DNA of 64,000 nt from Pseudoruegeria sp039972875 (lineage in GTDB: Bacteria > Pseudomonadota > Alphaproteobacteria > Rhodobacterales > Rhodobacteraceae): contig JBDWMA010000010.1 of NCBI GenBank assembly GCA_039972875.1, positions 248,001 through 312,000 of the forward strand, in the 5' to 3' direction. The notes under the pieces were generated by a model that had not been told where the DNA came from, searched no databases, and was given only the letters and a program-made list of their open reading frames with translations. The translations under genes were made by a program, and so were the position numbers. Positions 42,846 to 52,329 of this stretch are shown piece after piece. The stretch's first letter is position 1; each line of letters starts with the position of its first letter.

Positions 42846-44447
42846 TTAGGCCTGATGTGCAGGCGTATCGTCATCAATGAAATCGGGTTCATCTGGGACA
42901 ATAATTCGGTGCTCCAAATCCTCTTTGGGGGCAAATGTCGGATAGATATACAGAAATGCCCCGATAATCAGATATCCGATGGTGATCCCATCAAGCTGCG
43001 GCATTTGTAATGTATAGGAATGGATGATCCCAACAGAGGACATCACAGCCGCCGCACATGAGAAATAGCCAGCCATTTTGAAACGACCGTCAATCACATC
43101 CGCCACAATTGCCCCCCAGATCAATCCGGTGATGATCGCGCCTTGACTAAGGGCAAGGTGTCCCTCGTAATGGGCCCCTTCCATCAAGAGCGCCGCTGTT
43201 AAACCCTCATCGCCCAAAGCAGGTAAACCTTCGACTCCGGAATTGCGCAGGGCATTCATCAGAGACCCCCATTTGACCATCAGAAATTCTGAAATATGCG
43301 GTAAGATCGCAAAGGACACGGCCGCCATGTGCATTGGTTTCACAGCCCATGCTGTGTTTGTGATCAGGCTAACAGACACAAAGACAAGCACAGGTGCCGC
43401 TGCCGCAATTGGGATCAACCCCGCAAGAAAGGACAGAAACCCAAGGAACGCCGCTGCCGCAATCACAAGGGCAACACCCACGATATAACCGGCATGGGCA
43501 TTCAGTCGTTTATAGGCTGGGTGACCGATGTAAACTGTGGTCGGAAAGGGCGATCCAAATAGCGCCCCAATCATTGTGCCAGCCCCATCCGTCACCTGAC
43601 ACAGACCCACTGGATAGGTGTCTCCGGCGGCTTCGGCACTTTCGACGTTGTTCATGGTCTCGATGAAATTGTAAATCTGAACTGGGATCAGCACCAGAAA
43701 CAGTTCCGGGTTGGCAAACAGATATTGCACACCAGCGATCAGATCACCAAAATAGGGAACCGGTGGATAAAACCCGATGCCGCTGACGTCAAATTTAGAT
43801 TGCCCCAAGATAACCGCGATAACCGTCCCTGCTGCAATCGCGACAAGACCCGCGGGCACATTACCCGGAAGGCGAAAGCGACCAATTAGGCCCCAGAGAA
43901 TGAACAACAAAGATGTAAAGCCTATGATGGGGTGCTCAAAGATTTCGGCCAATGGCACCGAACCGATAAACACAAGCGCAATCCCACAGAGTGTCCCCAA
44001 CATACCCGCGCGCGGTGTAATCCGTTTTAGAAAGGGCCCGACAATTGCGCCCAATGCGGCGACGATACCCCCCATAAACCCCGCACCAATGCCCACTTGC
44101 CAGGCCAGTAGCGGGTCCTGTGTCGCCCAATAAATCGGGCCAATTACGCCAAACAGATAGACAAACATAACCGGCGTAGAAATACCGTAGGGCAGGGCGG
44201 TGACGTCTTTGCCTTGCTTGTTTGCCACCCATTTCGCCAAAAAAGTATAGACGGCAACACCGGCCAAAATGGCAACAGCCGCCCCCGGAACAATGCGCCC
44301 AAAGACAATCTCAGCGGGCATTTGAAACACGAACTGACAGACCCCAGACAGGATCAACAAGTTCACGAGGTTATCGGTAAACAACGCCCAAAAGGCGTTA
44401 AAGTCGCTGCGCGTAAACAGCTTATATGTATAGGTCCCCCCGTCCAT
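42846..44447 (-). CDS. NCS2-family purine permease
   Basis: A 533-residue membrane protein with about 13-14 hydrophobic helices, of the nucleobase-cation symporter 2 type. Signature regions are ALPYGISTPVMFVYLFGVIGPIYW, ITPRAGMLGTLCGIALVFIG, and FIETMNNVESAEAAGDTYPVGLCQVTDGAGTMIGALFGSPFPTTVYIGHPAYKR, where the acidic and asparagine residues line the substrate site. It is the last gene of the xdhABC operon, 42 bases after xdhC, so xanthine, hypoxanthine or urate is the likely cargo. GGAGGAGA precedes the ATG. Confidence 0.88.
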   Translation of the reverse strand: MDGGTYTYKLFTRSDFNAFWALFTDNLVNLLILSGVCQFVFQMPAEIVFGRIVPGAAVAILAGVAVYTFLAKWVANKQGKDVTALPYGISTPVMFVYLFGVIGPIYWATQDPLLAWQVGIGAGFMGGIVAALGAIVGPFLKRITPRAGMLGTLCGIALVFIGSVPLAEIFEHPIIGFTSLLFILWGLIGRFRLPGNVPAGLVAIAAGTVIAVILGQSKFDVSGIGFYPPVPYFGDLIAGVQYLFANPELFLVLIPVQIYNFIETMNNVESAEAAGDTYPVGLCQVTDGAGTMIGALFGSPFPTTVYIGHPAYKRLNAHAGYIVGVALVIAAAAFLGFLSFLAGLIPIAAAAPVLVFVSVSLITNTAWAVKPMHMAAVSFAILPHISEFLMVKWGSLMNALRNSGVEGLPALGDEGLTAALLMEGAHYEGHLALSQGAIITGLIWGAIVADVIDGRFKMAGYFSCAAAVMSSVGIIHSYTLQMPQLDGITIGYLIIGAFLYIYPTFAPKEDLEHRIIVPDEPDFIDDDTPAHQA

Positions 44448-44489
44448 GACGGTCTCCTCCTCTGATATGATCGGAACGCCCTAACAAAG

Positions 44490-45371
44490 TCAGGCCGATT
44501 TCCCTTTCCGATCTGGTTGCTGGCCCGACATGGGCGCTTTGTTGACCCGACACTGGGCCGTCACGACAGGTTCAGAGGTCAATTCAGCCATCACTTCGGC
44601 CACCACAAAGGCGGCTATGACGCTGGGCCGCTTATCGCAGCTGCCGTGTGCCCCAATGGGGCAATTCAAATCTTTAATGGTTTGGCCATCACAGTGGGTA
44701 CGGGCCCAATTGCGAAATTTTACCCGCTTGGTAGCGGAGCCGATCATACCCACATAGGCTGCATCCCCTCGTTCCAGCGCCGCCGAGGTGAGTAAAAAAT
44801 CCAATCCGTGATCATGGGTTAGTACGATAAACGCACTGCCGGATGGCGCGTTCCACAGGTCAATCTCTGGCAGGGGTGTTTCCCGCATTTCCACGGCTGC
44901 CTCACACAGCGCCAGTTCATCGCCTCGGGTGTCGACTAAAACGCAGCGTACAGGCATGTGCTGGAACTGATTGGCCAGCGCCCGCCCCACATGTCCTGCT
45001 CCCATTACATAAACATGCGGCAACGCGTTTTCGTTTTTGTCTGCTCGGCATTGGGCCGCTCGTTTGTCAGAGGCCCGCATACGCGCCAGTTTCAATTCGA
45101 CCCGCCCACCACAACATTGGCCAATTTCGGGACCCAACGGGACGTCCATGTCTTTGTGCAACACGCCGCCCGACAACATATTTCGCGCAGCCTCTATCGC
45201 CAAATATTCCAATTGCCCGCCGCCTATGGTGCCCCACAGTGCATCTGTGGCGACAAACATCTCTGTTCCCTTCTCGCGCGGTGATGATCCGCGTACGCGC
45301 ACCAATTCAATTCGAACGACAGAGACATGATTGCCAAGGAAAACCCCAAGGGATGTTGGACGTCGTGCCAT
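44490..45371 (-). CDS. xdhC: Xanthine dehydrogenase accessory protein XdhC
   Basis: A 293-residue molybdenum-cofactor chaperone that supplies sulfurated cofactor to XdhB. The N-terminal RGSSPREKGTEMFV and GTIGGGQLEYLAIEAA form the XdhC/CoxI domain; HVYVMGAGHVGRALANQF is the C-terminal Rossmann motif; VGMIGSATKRVKF and CPIGAHGSCDKRPSVIAAFVVAEVMAEL are family hallmarks. It begins three bases after the xdhB stop. Confidence 0.93.
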   Translation of the reverse strand: MARRPTSLGVFLGNHVSVVRIELVRVRGSSPREKGTEMFVATDALWGTIGGGQLEYLAIEAARNMLSGGVLHKDMDVPLGPEIGQCCGGRVELKLARMRASDKRAAQCRADKNENALPHVYVMGAGHVGRALANQFQHMPVRCVLVDTRGDELALCEAAVEMRETPLPEIDLWNAPSGSAFIVLTHDHGLDFLLTSAALERGDAAYVGMIGSATKRVKFRNWARTHCDGQTIKDLNCPIGAHGSCDKRPSVIAAFVVAEVMAELTSEPVVTAQCRVNKAPMSGQQPDRKGKSA

Positions 45372-45374
45372 GGC

Positions 45375-47693
45375 TTAGGCCTCGGCTTTCAGGCGAGTGA
45401 CTGCCATCAAAATCCGCTCTGGTGTTGCGGGGGAATCCAACCGGGGGCATTGCCGGTAGTCTGCGACAGATGCCACTGCCATCGACAAAGCTTCGAACAC
45501 TGAAATCCCTAGCATAAAGGGCGGCTCCCCCACTGCTTTGGATCGTTTGATGGTCCGTTCTTGGTTCTCAGACCAGTCCGCAAGATTAACGTTAAAAATA
45601 CGCGGACGATCAGAGGCCAGCGGTATTTTGTAGGTCGATGGGGCGTGGGTGCGCAATTGTCCTGCATCATCCCACCAAAGCTCTTCTGTGGTTAGCCACC
45701 CCATTCCCTGAATAAAGGCACCTTCAATCTGACCCTTATCCAGAACAGGGTTTAACGAGCGCCCCACGTCATGCAGAATATCCGTCTGATCTACCCGGTA
45801 TTCCCCGGTCAGCGTATCGATGGTGACCTCTGAACAGGCCGCCCCATAGGAATAATAATAGAACGGACGCCCCTGACCCTTGTCGCGATCCCAGTGGATT
45901 TTCGGCGTCTTGTAAAACCCCGCAGCCGAAAGCTGAACCCGTGCCATGTAGGCTTCTTTTGCAAAAGCATTAAAGGACAAGATCAAGGAACCGATGTGCA
46001 CTTGATTGGCCCTAAACTCCACCGCGTCTGGGGTGACGTTCCATTTTTCAGCCGCAAAGGCCACGAGACGTGCCTTGATCTGTTCCACAGCATTCAGCGC
46101 TGCCATCCCGTTTAGATCTGTGCCGCTAGAGGCTGCCGTCGCAGAGGTGTTGGGTACTTTTTCAGTAGTGGTTTTTGTGATTTTTATCCGGTCACAATCG
46201 ATCTGAAACGCCTCGGCAACGACCTGAGCAATTTTAGTATTTAACCCCTGTCCCATCTCAGTGCCGCCATGGTTCAGATGCACGGAACCATCGTTATACA
46301 CATGCACCAAAGCGCCGGCCTGATTGTACCATGTGGCCGTAAAAGAGATCCCGAATTTAACTGGTGTCAGTGCGATCCCTTTTTTCAAGATGGCAGAGGA
46401 TTTATTAAAGGCGATGATGTCTTGGCGGCGCGTGCGATAGTCGGCGCTGGTTTCAAGGTCTCCCACCAAACGATCAAGGATATTATCCTCTACTTCTTGG
46501 TGATAGGGCGTCAGATTACGTCCCGCACCGCCGTAGAAATTTGCCTTTCGCACATCAAGTGGATCCTGATCTGTGGCATAGGCAATTTCTTCGATCAGAC
46601 GTTCCGCCGCCACAACGCCTTGCGGGCCACCGAACCCCCGAAATGCTGTGTTAGAGACGGTGTTTGTCTTCATCGGGCGGCTTTGCAGGCGAACATTTGG
46701 ATAAAAATAAGCGTTATCCGCGTGAAACAAGGCCCGGTCTGTGACCGGCCCGGATAAATCCGCGGAATACCCACAACGCGCCGCAAAACTGCTGTCGACC
46801 GCCTGAATGCGGCCAGTGTCATCAAAACCCACATCATAATCGATGACAAAGTCATGGCGTTTCCCGGTGGCAGTCATATCCTGATCCCGGTCCGGGCGAA
46901 TTTTAACTGCGCGGTTCCACTTTTTGGCCGCAATGGCCGCGACCGCACAGAAGATATTCATCTGGCTTTCCTTGCCTCCAAATCCACCGCCCATACGCCG
47001 AACATTCACGACAACTGCGTTAGTGGGCACGCCCAAAACATGGGCTACCATATGCTGCGCCTCAGAGGGGTGTTGGGTCGAACAATGCACCACGACGTCA
47101 TCATCCTCACCCGGGATCGCAAAGGCGATGTGACCCTCAAGGTACATGTGATCTTGTCCACCCACGACCATGCGCCCCTGAATACGATGAGGGGCAGCGG
47201 CAAAAGCCGGATCGATATCACCACGTTCTAATTTTAGGGGTGCCGTGACATGGGGGTATCCTGCGTCTATTGCCTCAATCGGGTCAATAACGTGGGGCAA
47301 CACCTTGCTTGTAACCTTTGCCTTTTCCGCAGCCCGACGTGCGATGTCACGGGTGTCTGCGATAACCGCAAACAGGGGTTGGCCATGAAACTGGATCGAC
47401 TCCGTCGGAAACACCGGTTCATCATTTAGGCCCGTGGGGCTGATGTCATTCACGCCGGGCACATCGGCTGCGGTCAACACGCCGATGACACCGGGCACGG
47501 CCAAAACATCGCTCAGGTCAAGGTCTAATAGGGTTGCGTGGGCCACATCGGAGACACCAAGGTAGGCGTGCAACGTGCCTTCGGGCAATGCAATATCATC
47601 TGTGTAATCAGCCCGACCAGAGACATGTTTGATCGCGCTGTCATGGATGCGATCTGTGTGCGCTGCGCCGGTGATGGAAACGGGATCTGTCAT
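45375..47693 (-). CDS. xdhB: Xanthine dehydrogenase molybdopterin-binding subunit
   Basis: A 772-residue molybdenum hydroxylase subunit. Visible family motifs: GQPLFAVIADTRDIARRAAEKAKV, GQDHMYLEGHIAFAIPGEDD (GQ loop at the molybdenum), NVRRMGGGFGGKESQ, NTAFRGFGGPQGVVAAE, the moco-binding GGTEMGQGLNTKIAQVVAEAF, SATAASSGTDLNGMAAL-like segment, and the base-catalyst glutamate in KAVGEPPFML near the C-terminus. With XdhA it oxidises hypoxanthine and xanthine to urate, feeding PuuD. Normal length for the bacterial two-subunit enzyme. Confidence 0.94.
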   Translation of the reverse strand: MTDPVSITGAAHTDRIHDSAIKHVSGRADYTDDIALPEGTLHAYLGVSDVAHATLLDLDLSDVLAVPGVIGVLTAADVPGVNDISPTGLNDEPVFPTESIQFHGQPLFAVIADTRDIARRAAEKAKVTSKVLPHVIDPIEAIDAGYPHVTAPLKLERGDIDPAFAAAPHRIQGRMVVGGQDHMYLEGHIAFAIPGEDDDVVVHCSTQHPSEAQHMVAHVLGVPTNAVVVNVRRMGGGFGGKESQMNIFCAVAAIAAKKWNRAVKIRPDRDQDMTATGKRHDFVIDYDVGFDDTGRIQAVDSSFAARCGYSADLSGPVTDRALFHADNAYFYPNVRLQSRPMKTNTVSNTAFRGFGGPQGVVAAERLIEEIAYATDQDPLDVRKANFYGGAGRNLTPYHQEVEDNILDRLVGDLETSADYRTRRQDIIAFNKSSAILKKGIALTPVKFGISFTATWYNQAGALVHVYNDGSVHLNHGGTEMGQGLNTKIAQVVAEAFQIDCDRIKITKTTTEKVPNTSATAASSGTDLNGMAALNAVEQIKARLVAFAAEKWNVTPDAVEFRANQVHIGSLILSFNAFAKEAYMARVQLSAAGFYKTPKIHWDRDKGQGRPFYYYSYGAACSEVTIDTLTGEYRVDQTDILHDVGRSLNPVLDKGQIEGAFIQGMGWLTTEELWWDDAGQLRTHAPSTYKIPLASDRPRIFNVNLADWSENQERTIKRSKAVGEPPFMLGISVFEALSMAVASVADYRQCPRLDSPATPERILMAVTRLKAEA

Positions 47694-47709
47694 GGGGTCG
47701 TTCCCTTTC

Positions 47710-49173
47710 TTAAACTATGGCCAATTGGATCGGTGTTTCTGTGTTTGCGTCCTGTTCAAGAAAGAACCGTTGCAACAGGTTTTGCGCCGCCAACATTCGG
47801 TAGTCCGAAGACGCACGCCAATCGCTGAGGGGGGTAAAATCTTTTGGCAGAGCATTCGCGGCTGATTGAAAAGTCTCTTGGCTCCATGGCTGCCCAATCA
47901 ATGCGGATTCAGCCCGTGTGGCCCGTTTAGGTGTCGCGGCCATTCCGCCAAATGCAATCCGCGCTTGTTGGATGATTCCATCACGAACAGTGACGTTGAT
48001 CCCCACAGCCACAGACGAAATGTCTTCGTCCCGCCGCTTAGAGATCTTGTAGGCCGCATTGCGATCCTCTGCCTTTGGCAATGGCACGCAAATGCTTTCG
48101 ACAAACTCCCCCGGCAACCGGTCCTGTTTTCCATAATCGATAAAATAGTCCTGCAAGGGCAGGCTGCGCCGATCCGGACCGCGACGCAAGCTTACTTCTG
48201 CCCCTAGACTGATCAGCACCGGTGGCGTGTCCCCAATTGGGGATCCATTGGCGATGTTGCCACCCACCGTGCCCATATTGCGCACTTGCCATCCGGCGAT
48301 CCGGTCCCAGTAGGCGGACAAATGAGGCAAGTATTGCGCCAATATATCCTGACAGTCCGTGTAGCTGGCCCCAGCGCCAATCCGCAAAGCATCACCCTGC
48401 TTTTCTACCGCTTTGAGCCCATCCAAATGACCCGTGAAAATAGCAGGTCCAATCGAGCGCAAGAACTTAGTTACCCAAAGACCAACATCCGTTGCACCGG
48501 CAACAATCGTCGCACCCGGATATTCCAGCAGACAGGTCGCAAAATCATCGACGTCAACGGGCAGGATACTAAGGTTATTATTTGGCCCAGAAACAATACG
48601 TTGATCACTCTGCAAATCCTGTAACTGACGGGTGATCCTGTCTCTTTCAAGGGTTAGGTAATCTGATGACGGTGTGCCATAGCGGCTGACGGCGACAGCG
48701 GCATTGATAATTGGTTCATAGCCCGTGCACCGGCAGAGGTTGCCCTGCAACGCAGTTTCAACCTGCGTTTTATTTGGCTGTGGGGTTTGCATCCATAGGG
48801 CATATAGCGACATGACAAATCCTGGTGTGCAGAACCCGCATTGGCTGCCGTGATGTTCCACCATGGCCTGCTGCACCGGGTGCAAAGTGCCATTTGGGCC
48901 GGACAGATGTTCCACCGTAATCACGTGGCATCCGTTCACAGAGGCCAAAAATCGAATGCAAGCGTTGACTGCACTATAGGCCAACCCATGATCTGTCAGC
49001 CGCCCAACAAGCACCGTGCATGCGCCGCAATCCCCTTCGGCGCAACCTTCTTTGGTGCCTGTCAGACGGCGATCCAGACGCAAAAAGTCAAGCAGCAACT
49101 GGCTGGCGGGGACATCGGTGAGGACAACGTCCTTGCCGTTGAGAATGAATTTAATTTCGTTGCTATGCGCCAT
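47710..49173 (-). CDS. xdhA: Xanthine dehydrogenase iron-sulfur/FAD subunit
   Basis: A 487-residue subunit. The N-terminal [2Fe-2S] domain shows GCAEGDCGACTVL and the second cluster motifs QCGFCTPGFVMS and GNLCRCTGYEPI; the central FAD domain (from about 180) shows ATIVAGATDVGLWVTK and NMGTVGGNIANGSPIGDTPPVL. GGAGG precedes the ATG. It passes electrons from the molybdenum site to NAD+. It is the first gene of the xdhABC-permease operon and divergent from a LysR regulator. Confidence 0.94.
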   Translation of the reverse strand: MAHSNEIKFILNGKDVVLTDVPASQLLLDFLRLDRRLTGTKEGCAEGDCGACTVLVGRLTDHGLAYSAVNACIRFLASVNGCHVITVEHLSGPNGTLHPVQQAMVEHHGSQCGFCTPGFVMSLYALWMQTPQPNKTQVETALQGNLCRCTGYEPIINAAVAVSRYGTPSSDYLTLERDRITRQLQDLQSDQRIVSGPNNNLSILPVDVDDFATCLLEYPGATIVAGATDVGLWVTKFLRSIGPAIFTGHLDGLKAVEKQGDALRIGAGASYTDCQDILAQYLPHLSAYWDRIAGWQVRNMGTVGGNIANGSPIGDTPPVLISLGAEVSLRRGPDRRSLPLQDYFIDYGKQDRLPGEFVESICVPLPKAEDRNAAYKISKRRDEDISSVAVGINVTVRDGIIQQARIAFGGMAATPKRATRAESALIGQPWSQETFQSAANALPKDFTPLSDWRASSDYRMLAAQNLLQRFFLEQDANTETPIQLAIV

Positions 49174-49269
49174 GGTATCCTCCGCCAGACCCTGATCGCA
49201 TTGATCCGGGGTAAGGTCATATTAGAGGAGTTGATTGCCTTCAAAAATGGCCATAAATGGCAAATACTT

Positions 49270-49284
49270 TCAACAAACTGTTGA
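49270..49284. promoter_or_regulatory. Candidate LysR-type binding site
   Basis: TCAAC, five bases, GTTGA lies in the 168-base divergent gap between xdhA and the LysR gene, about 58 bases before the latter. Its dyad symmetry around an AT-rich centre is the usual form of LysR-family sites. Confidence 0.45.
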
Positions 49285-49341
49285 TAATTAAGTGCGGAAA
49301 CTGAACTATAATAACAAGCGCAACAATGAAAAGTGACCCCA

Positions 49342-50244
49342 ATGTCCTATATAGAAAGCCTCCGGGTTTTTGTGCGTGTGCATGAGCTTGGCAGCATTAC
49401 GTCTGGCGGACGAGACCTGCGCTTAACACCTGCGGTCGCCAGTAAACGCTTAAAGGAGCTTGAAAAACACCTTGGGGTGCGATTGTTCAACCGTACAACC
49501 CGTTCGATTACGCCTACCGATGTGGGCACTGTTTTCTACGATGAGGCAAAGGCTATTCTGCTGGCGCTGGAACATGCCGAAGCAAAGGTTGCGAATTTTT
49601 CGGATAATCCGCATGGCGCGATCCGCGTGACCGCCCCTTTGGGGGTTGGCCGCAGAATTGTTGCCCCATTGGTCCCAAGTTTCATAGACGCCTATCCTGA
49701 AATAGAGGTTCGAATGCGCCTGTCAGACCGCAAAGTGGATATTCTGGCTGACGGTATGGACGTGGCCTTTTTCGTCGGGGAGCCAAATGATTCTAACATG
49801 AAATTGCGCAAGATTGCGGATTGCGACAGGGTATTGTGCGCGGCGCCGACCTATTTGGCACGCTACGGAACCCCCGTTGAGCCTGAGGACCTTTTGCATG
49901 GGGATCATAATTGCCTGCTGCTTCGGTTTCCCAGATCACCGGAATATTTCTGGACACTGCAAACCGATACAGGATTAGCGAAACTCGAGGTTGGCGGAAA
50001 ATACGACGCCGATGACGGAGATGTTCTCACCGATTGGGCCGTCGCAGGCCGTGGTATTATCAATAAGCCACGATTTGATGTGCAAGAGTATTTGAACGAT
50101 GGCCGCCTTATTGAGGTGCTGCCTCATACGCCGCCACCATCAACCATTTTTGGGTGCCTATATCCGCATAAGAAGCTGCAAGATCCAAAAATAAGATTGT
50201 TCATAGATTTCATCGTAAAACACAGCAAAACCATGTTTTCTTAG
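49342..50244 (+). CDS. LysR-family transcriptional regulator
   Basis: A 300-residue regulator. ATG at 49342 is taken over the GTG nine bases earlier because it gives the usual MSYIESLRVFVRV N-terminus. The winged helix-turn-helix is at ELGSITSGGRDLRLTPAVASKRLKELEKHLGVRLFNRTTRSITPTDVG; the substrate-binding domain begins at GAIRVTAPLGVGRRIVAPLVPSFIDAYPEIEVRMRLSDRKVDILADGMDVAFFVG. It is divergent from xdhA and is the most likely controller of the xanthine dehydrogenase operon (inference). It belongs to the CrgA-like branch. Confidence 0.9.
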   Translation: MSYIESLRVFVRVHELGSITSGGRDLRLTPAVASKRLKELEKHLGVRLFNRTTRSITPTDVGTVFYDEAKAILLALEHAEAKVANFSDNPHGAIRVTAPLGVGRRIVAPLVPSFIDAYPEIEVRMRLSDRKVDILADGMDVAFFVGEPNDSNMKLRKIADCDRVLCAAPTYLARYGTPVEPEDLLHGDHNCLLLRFPRSPEYFWTLQTDTGLAKLEVGGKYDADDGDVLTDWAVAGRGIINKPRFDVQEYLNDGRLIEVLPHTPPPSTIFGCLYPHKKLQDPKIRLFIDFIVKHSKTMFS

Positions 50245-50537
50245 TGTTTTACGCTAGCATCTCCTGATCAATTTTTTGTTGATCTCTTGATATAGGCCCA
50301 CCTAAGAGGCAAATCCAGAGCTGCCACTTTGACGCACCCACACGAAGGTGAAGTGCCCTACAAAGTCAATAATGTGCAAAAAGTATATATTTTACAACGG
50401 CATACAGATTCGCTTGAAAACATCAAAAGATGAAAAAAGCAACCAGCTCACTATATGTTAAAGCAAGTGTGATTAGCCCGGATGTCGGTTTGAGGTCACA
50501 ATCCAAACTACAAATTATTTTGAAAGAACAGGACCGA

Positions 50538-51917
50538 ATGATGAAAAGCTGGACCAAAAGGGGCCCTATTTTAACTGCCTCTGCTGTTGCATTTTCATTG
50601 CTTCTGTCCGGGGCAACTCTGGCACGGGAAACGGCATTGCCGGATTATGTGATCCAAGAATATGGAACACCTCCGTTGATCCCAGAGGGCCCCCTTTCTA
50701 AAGAATTGCAAACCGCAATTCAAACAGCGCTGGTCGACAGCGCTGTTCTGGGCAGTTGGGGGGCAGAACAAACACTTGCCCTTCAGGTCATCGCAGCATC
50801 TAGGGACCCACGTGTCGCCTGGATGATTAGCGATTTGATGCGGTTTGTATCGGGGCATCAGCTGGCCCAACAGCTGACTGCAGCGGCATCGGAATTGCTT
50901 GGAAAACCGATGCCCAATGAGAACCACTGGGGGGTTGTAACCGACCACCTGATTGCGTGGGACATTCCAGCGCCTCCGGGATACCTCCCGGTGAAACGAG
51001 GAATATTCACGCATATCGTGCCGGGCTGGGATAAGATCTTTGTCGAAGGCGACATTGATTGGCGGCTGGTGTCATGGGGTGGGGTGCCGATCGATGATCG
51101 CCCCTACGACGAGACCGATGAGCTATGCAACTGCATTCCAGCAGCCGACAACCCTCGAGTGACCAGCGCCGCGGAGGCCACATGGCTGGACGATGACTCG
51201 ATCGTCTTTGGCATAGACGTAAACGGGGAGTTTCGGGCTTATCCGCGGCGCATCATGGAAGTGCGTGAAATGGTAAATGACACACTGGGTGGACGGGATT
51301 TGGGCATTCCGTATTGTACACTCTGCGGGGCCGCACAGGCCTATTTTACGGATCAAATGCCCAATGGGGTAAAACGTCCGATCTTGCGCACTTCTGGGCT
51401 GCTGATCCGGTCCAACAAAGTCATGTATGATCTCGAAACCTATTCTGTATTTGATACGTTTCTTGGCAAGGCCGTCACCGGTCCTTTGGCTCAAAAAGGT
51501 ATACAATTGGAACAAGCCAGCGTCGTGACTACGGATTGGGGCACATGGAAAGCAGAACACCCAGAGACCACTGTTCTGGCAGAAGAATTGGCGCTCGGCC
51601 ATGATTTTGATTTTCGCAACACCCGCGATGCCGACGGCCCGATTTTCCCTGTCGGGGATGTAGATCCTCGTTTGCCGGTCCATGAGGACGTGATCGGTGT
51701 CATCGCTGCCTCGGGTCAACCGGTGGCCTTCCCGCGCAGCAAAGCCTTTGTCGCGCTCCAATCCGGACAAGAGATTTCTTATGAAAACATCCGTCTGCAA
51801 ATCGACGCCGGAGGGTTGCGGGCCGTAGATGCAAATGGGTCAGACTTAGGAAGCCATCAAGCGTTTTGGTTTGCCTGGTCCCAGTTCCACCCAGACACAG
51901 CCCTTTGGCCGAACTAA
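50538..51917 (+). CDS. Secreted DUF3179-domain protein
   Basis: A 459-residue exported protein. ATG at 50538, or the next ATG at 50541, follows AGGA and gives a signal peptide (WTKRGPILTASAVAFSLLLSGATLARE). An upstream in-frame ATG at 50430 would bury the signal. The C-terminal half is DUF3179: DDDSIVFGIDVNGEFRAYPRRIMEVREMVNDTLGGRDLGIPYCTLCGAAQAYF, with the family cysteine pair (CTLC), then LETYSVFDTFLGKAVTGPLA and ATTDWGTWKAEHP-like text. The function of DUF3179 proteins is not established. A 293-base gap without recognisable genes precedes it. Confidence 0.83.
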   Translation: MMKSWTKRGPILTASAVAFSLLLSGATLARETALPDYVIQEYGTPPLIPEGPLSKELQTAIQTALVDSAVLGSWGAEQTLALQVIAASRDPRVAWMISDLMRFVSGHQLAQQLTAAASELLGKPMPNENHWGVVTDHLIAWDIPAPPGYLPVKRGIFTHIVPGWDKIFVEGDIDWRLVSWGGVPIDDRPYDETDELCNCIPAADNPRVTSAAEATWLDDDSIVFGIDVNGEFRAYPRRIMEVREMVNDTLGGRDLGIPYCTLCGAAQAYFTDQMPNGVKRPILRTSGLLIRSNKVMYDLETYSVFDTFLGKAVTGPLAQKGIQLEQASVVTTDWGTWKAEHPETTVLAEELALGHDFDFRNTRDADGPIFPVGDVDPRLPVHEDVIGVIAASGQPVAFPRSKAFVALQSGQEISYENIRLQIDAGGLRAVDANGSDLGSHQAFWFAWSQFHPDTALWPN

Positions 51918-52028
51918 GGCGTCACTAGGATCGGCAAGGGCACATCGTATGGGTGTGCGAAAACGACCGGCATGTTTTAGCGAAAAACAGCCCAGCTGTA
52001 TTTCTGTTAGATATCCTCGCTACAAATA

Positions 52029-52298
52029 TCACGATCTATTCAAAAGGAGCCCATCCACTCCGATAAAGGCAACCACGAGGCCCTCTACGGGTGAGTTTGG
52101 TTGAACAATAACCTTTTGCCCAACCAATACGGACTATATATCCTCGACGTCGAAAGCCATGTGCGCCACAGCTTTCACAAGGTCTGGGTAAGGCGCATCG
52201 GGATCGTAACGCTGCCATTGGATGCCAAATGGATTGCCCTTGTGAATGCGGCCGGAAGGCAGGGCATTTTTCAAATGAACATCCCCCTCAAATTCCAT
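52029..52298 (-). pseudogene. VOC (glyoxalase)-family gene interrupted by an in-frame stop
   Basis: Read from the ATG at 52298, the minus strand encodes a small VOC-family protein: GNPFGIQWQRYDPDAPYPDL, then VKAVAHMAFDVEDI, which is the family's typical P-H-V-A-F-E-V-D-D segment. A TAG at 52136-52134 ends it after 54 codons. The same frame continues with SVLVGQKVIVQPNSPVEGLV and VAFIGVDG, the expected next part of the domain (usually ...G-K-x-V-x-x-P-N-S-P-x-x-G-V-x-V-A-F-I), until TGA at 52031-52029. The last residues no longer resemble the family, so the 3' end is eroded too. No good ribosome-binding site is seen near the ATG. Intact relatives are about 100-115 residues. Confidence 0.72.
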
Positions 52299-52329
52299 CA
52301 ATATGGAAACCGCTCTCCTTGAAGGGCAG

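Noticed and set aside
51123..51800. 225-codon minus-strand frame
   Set aside because: It is antisense to the DUF3179 gene, which has a signal peptide and conserved cysteine motif.
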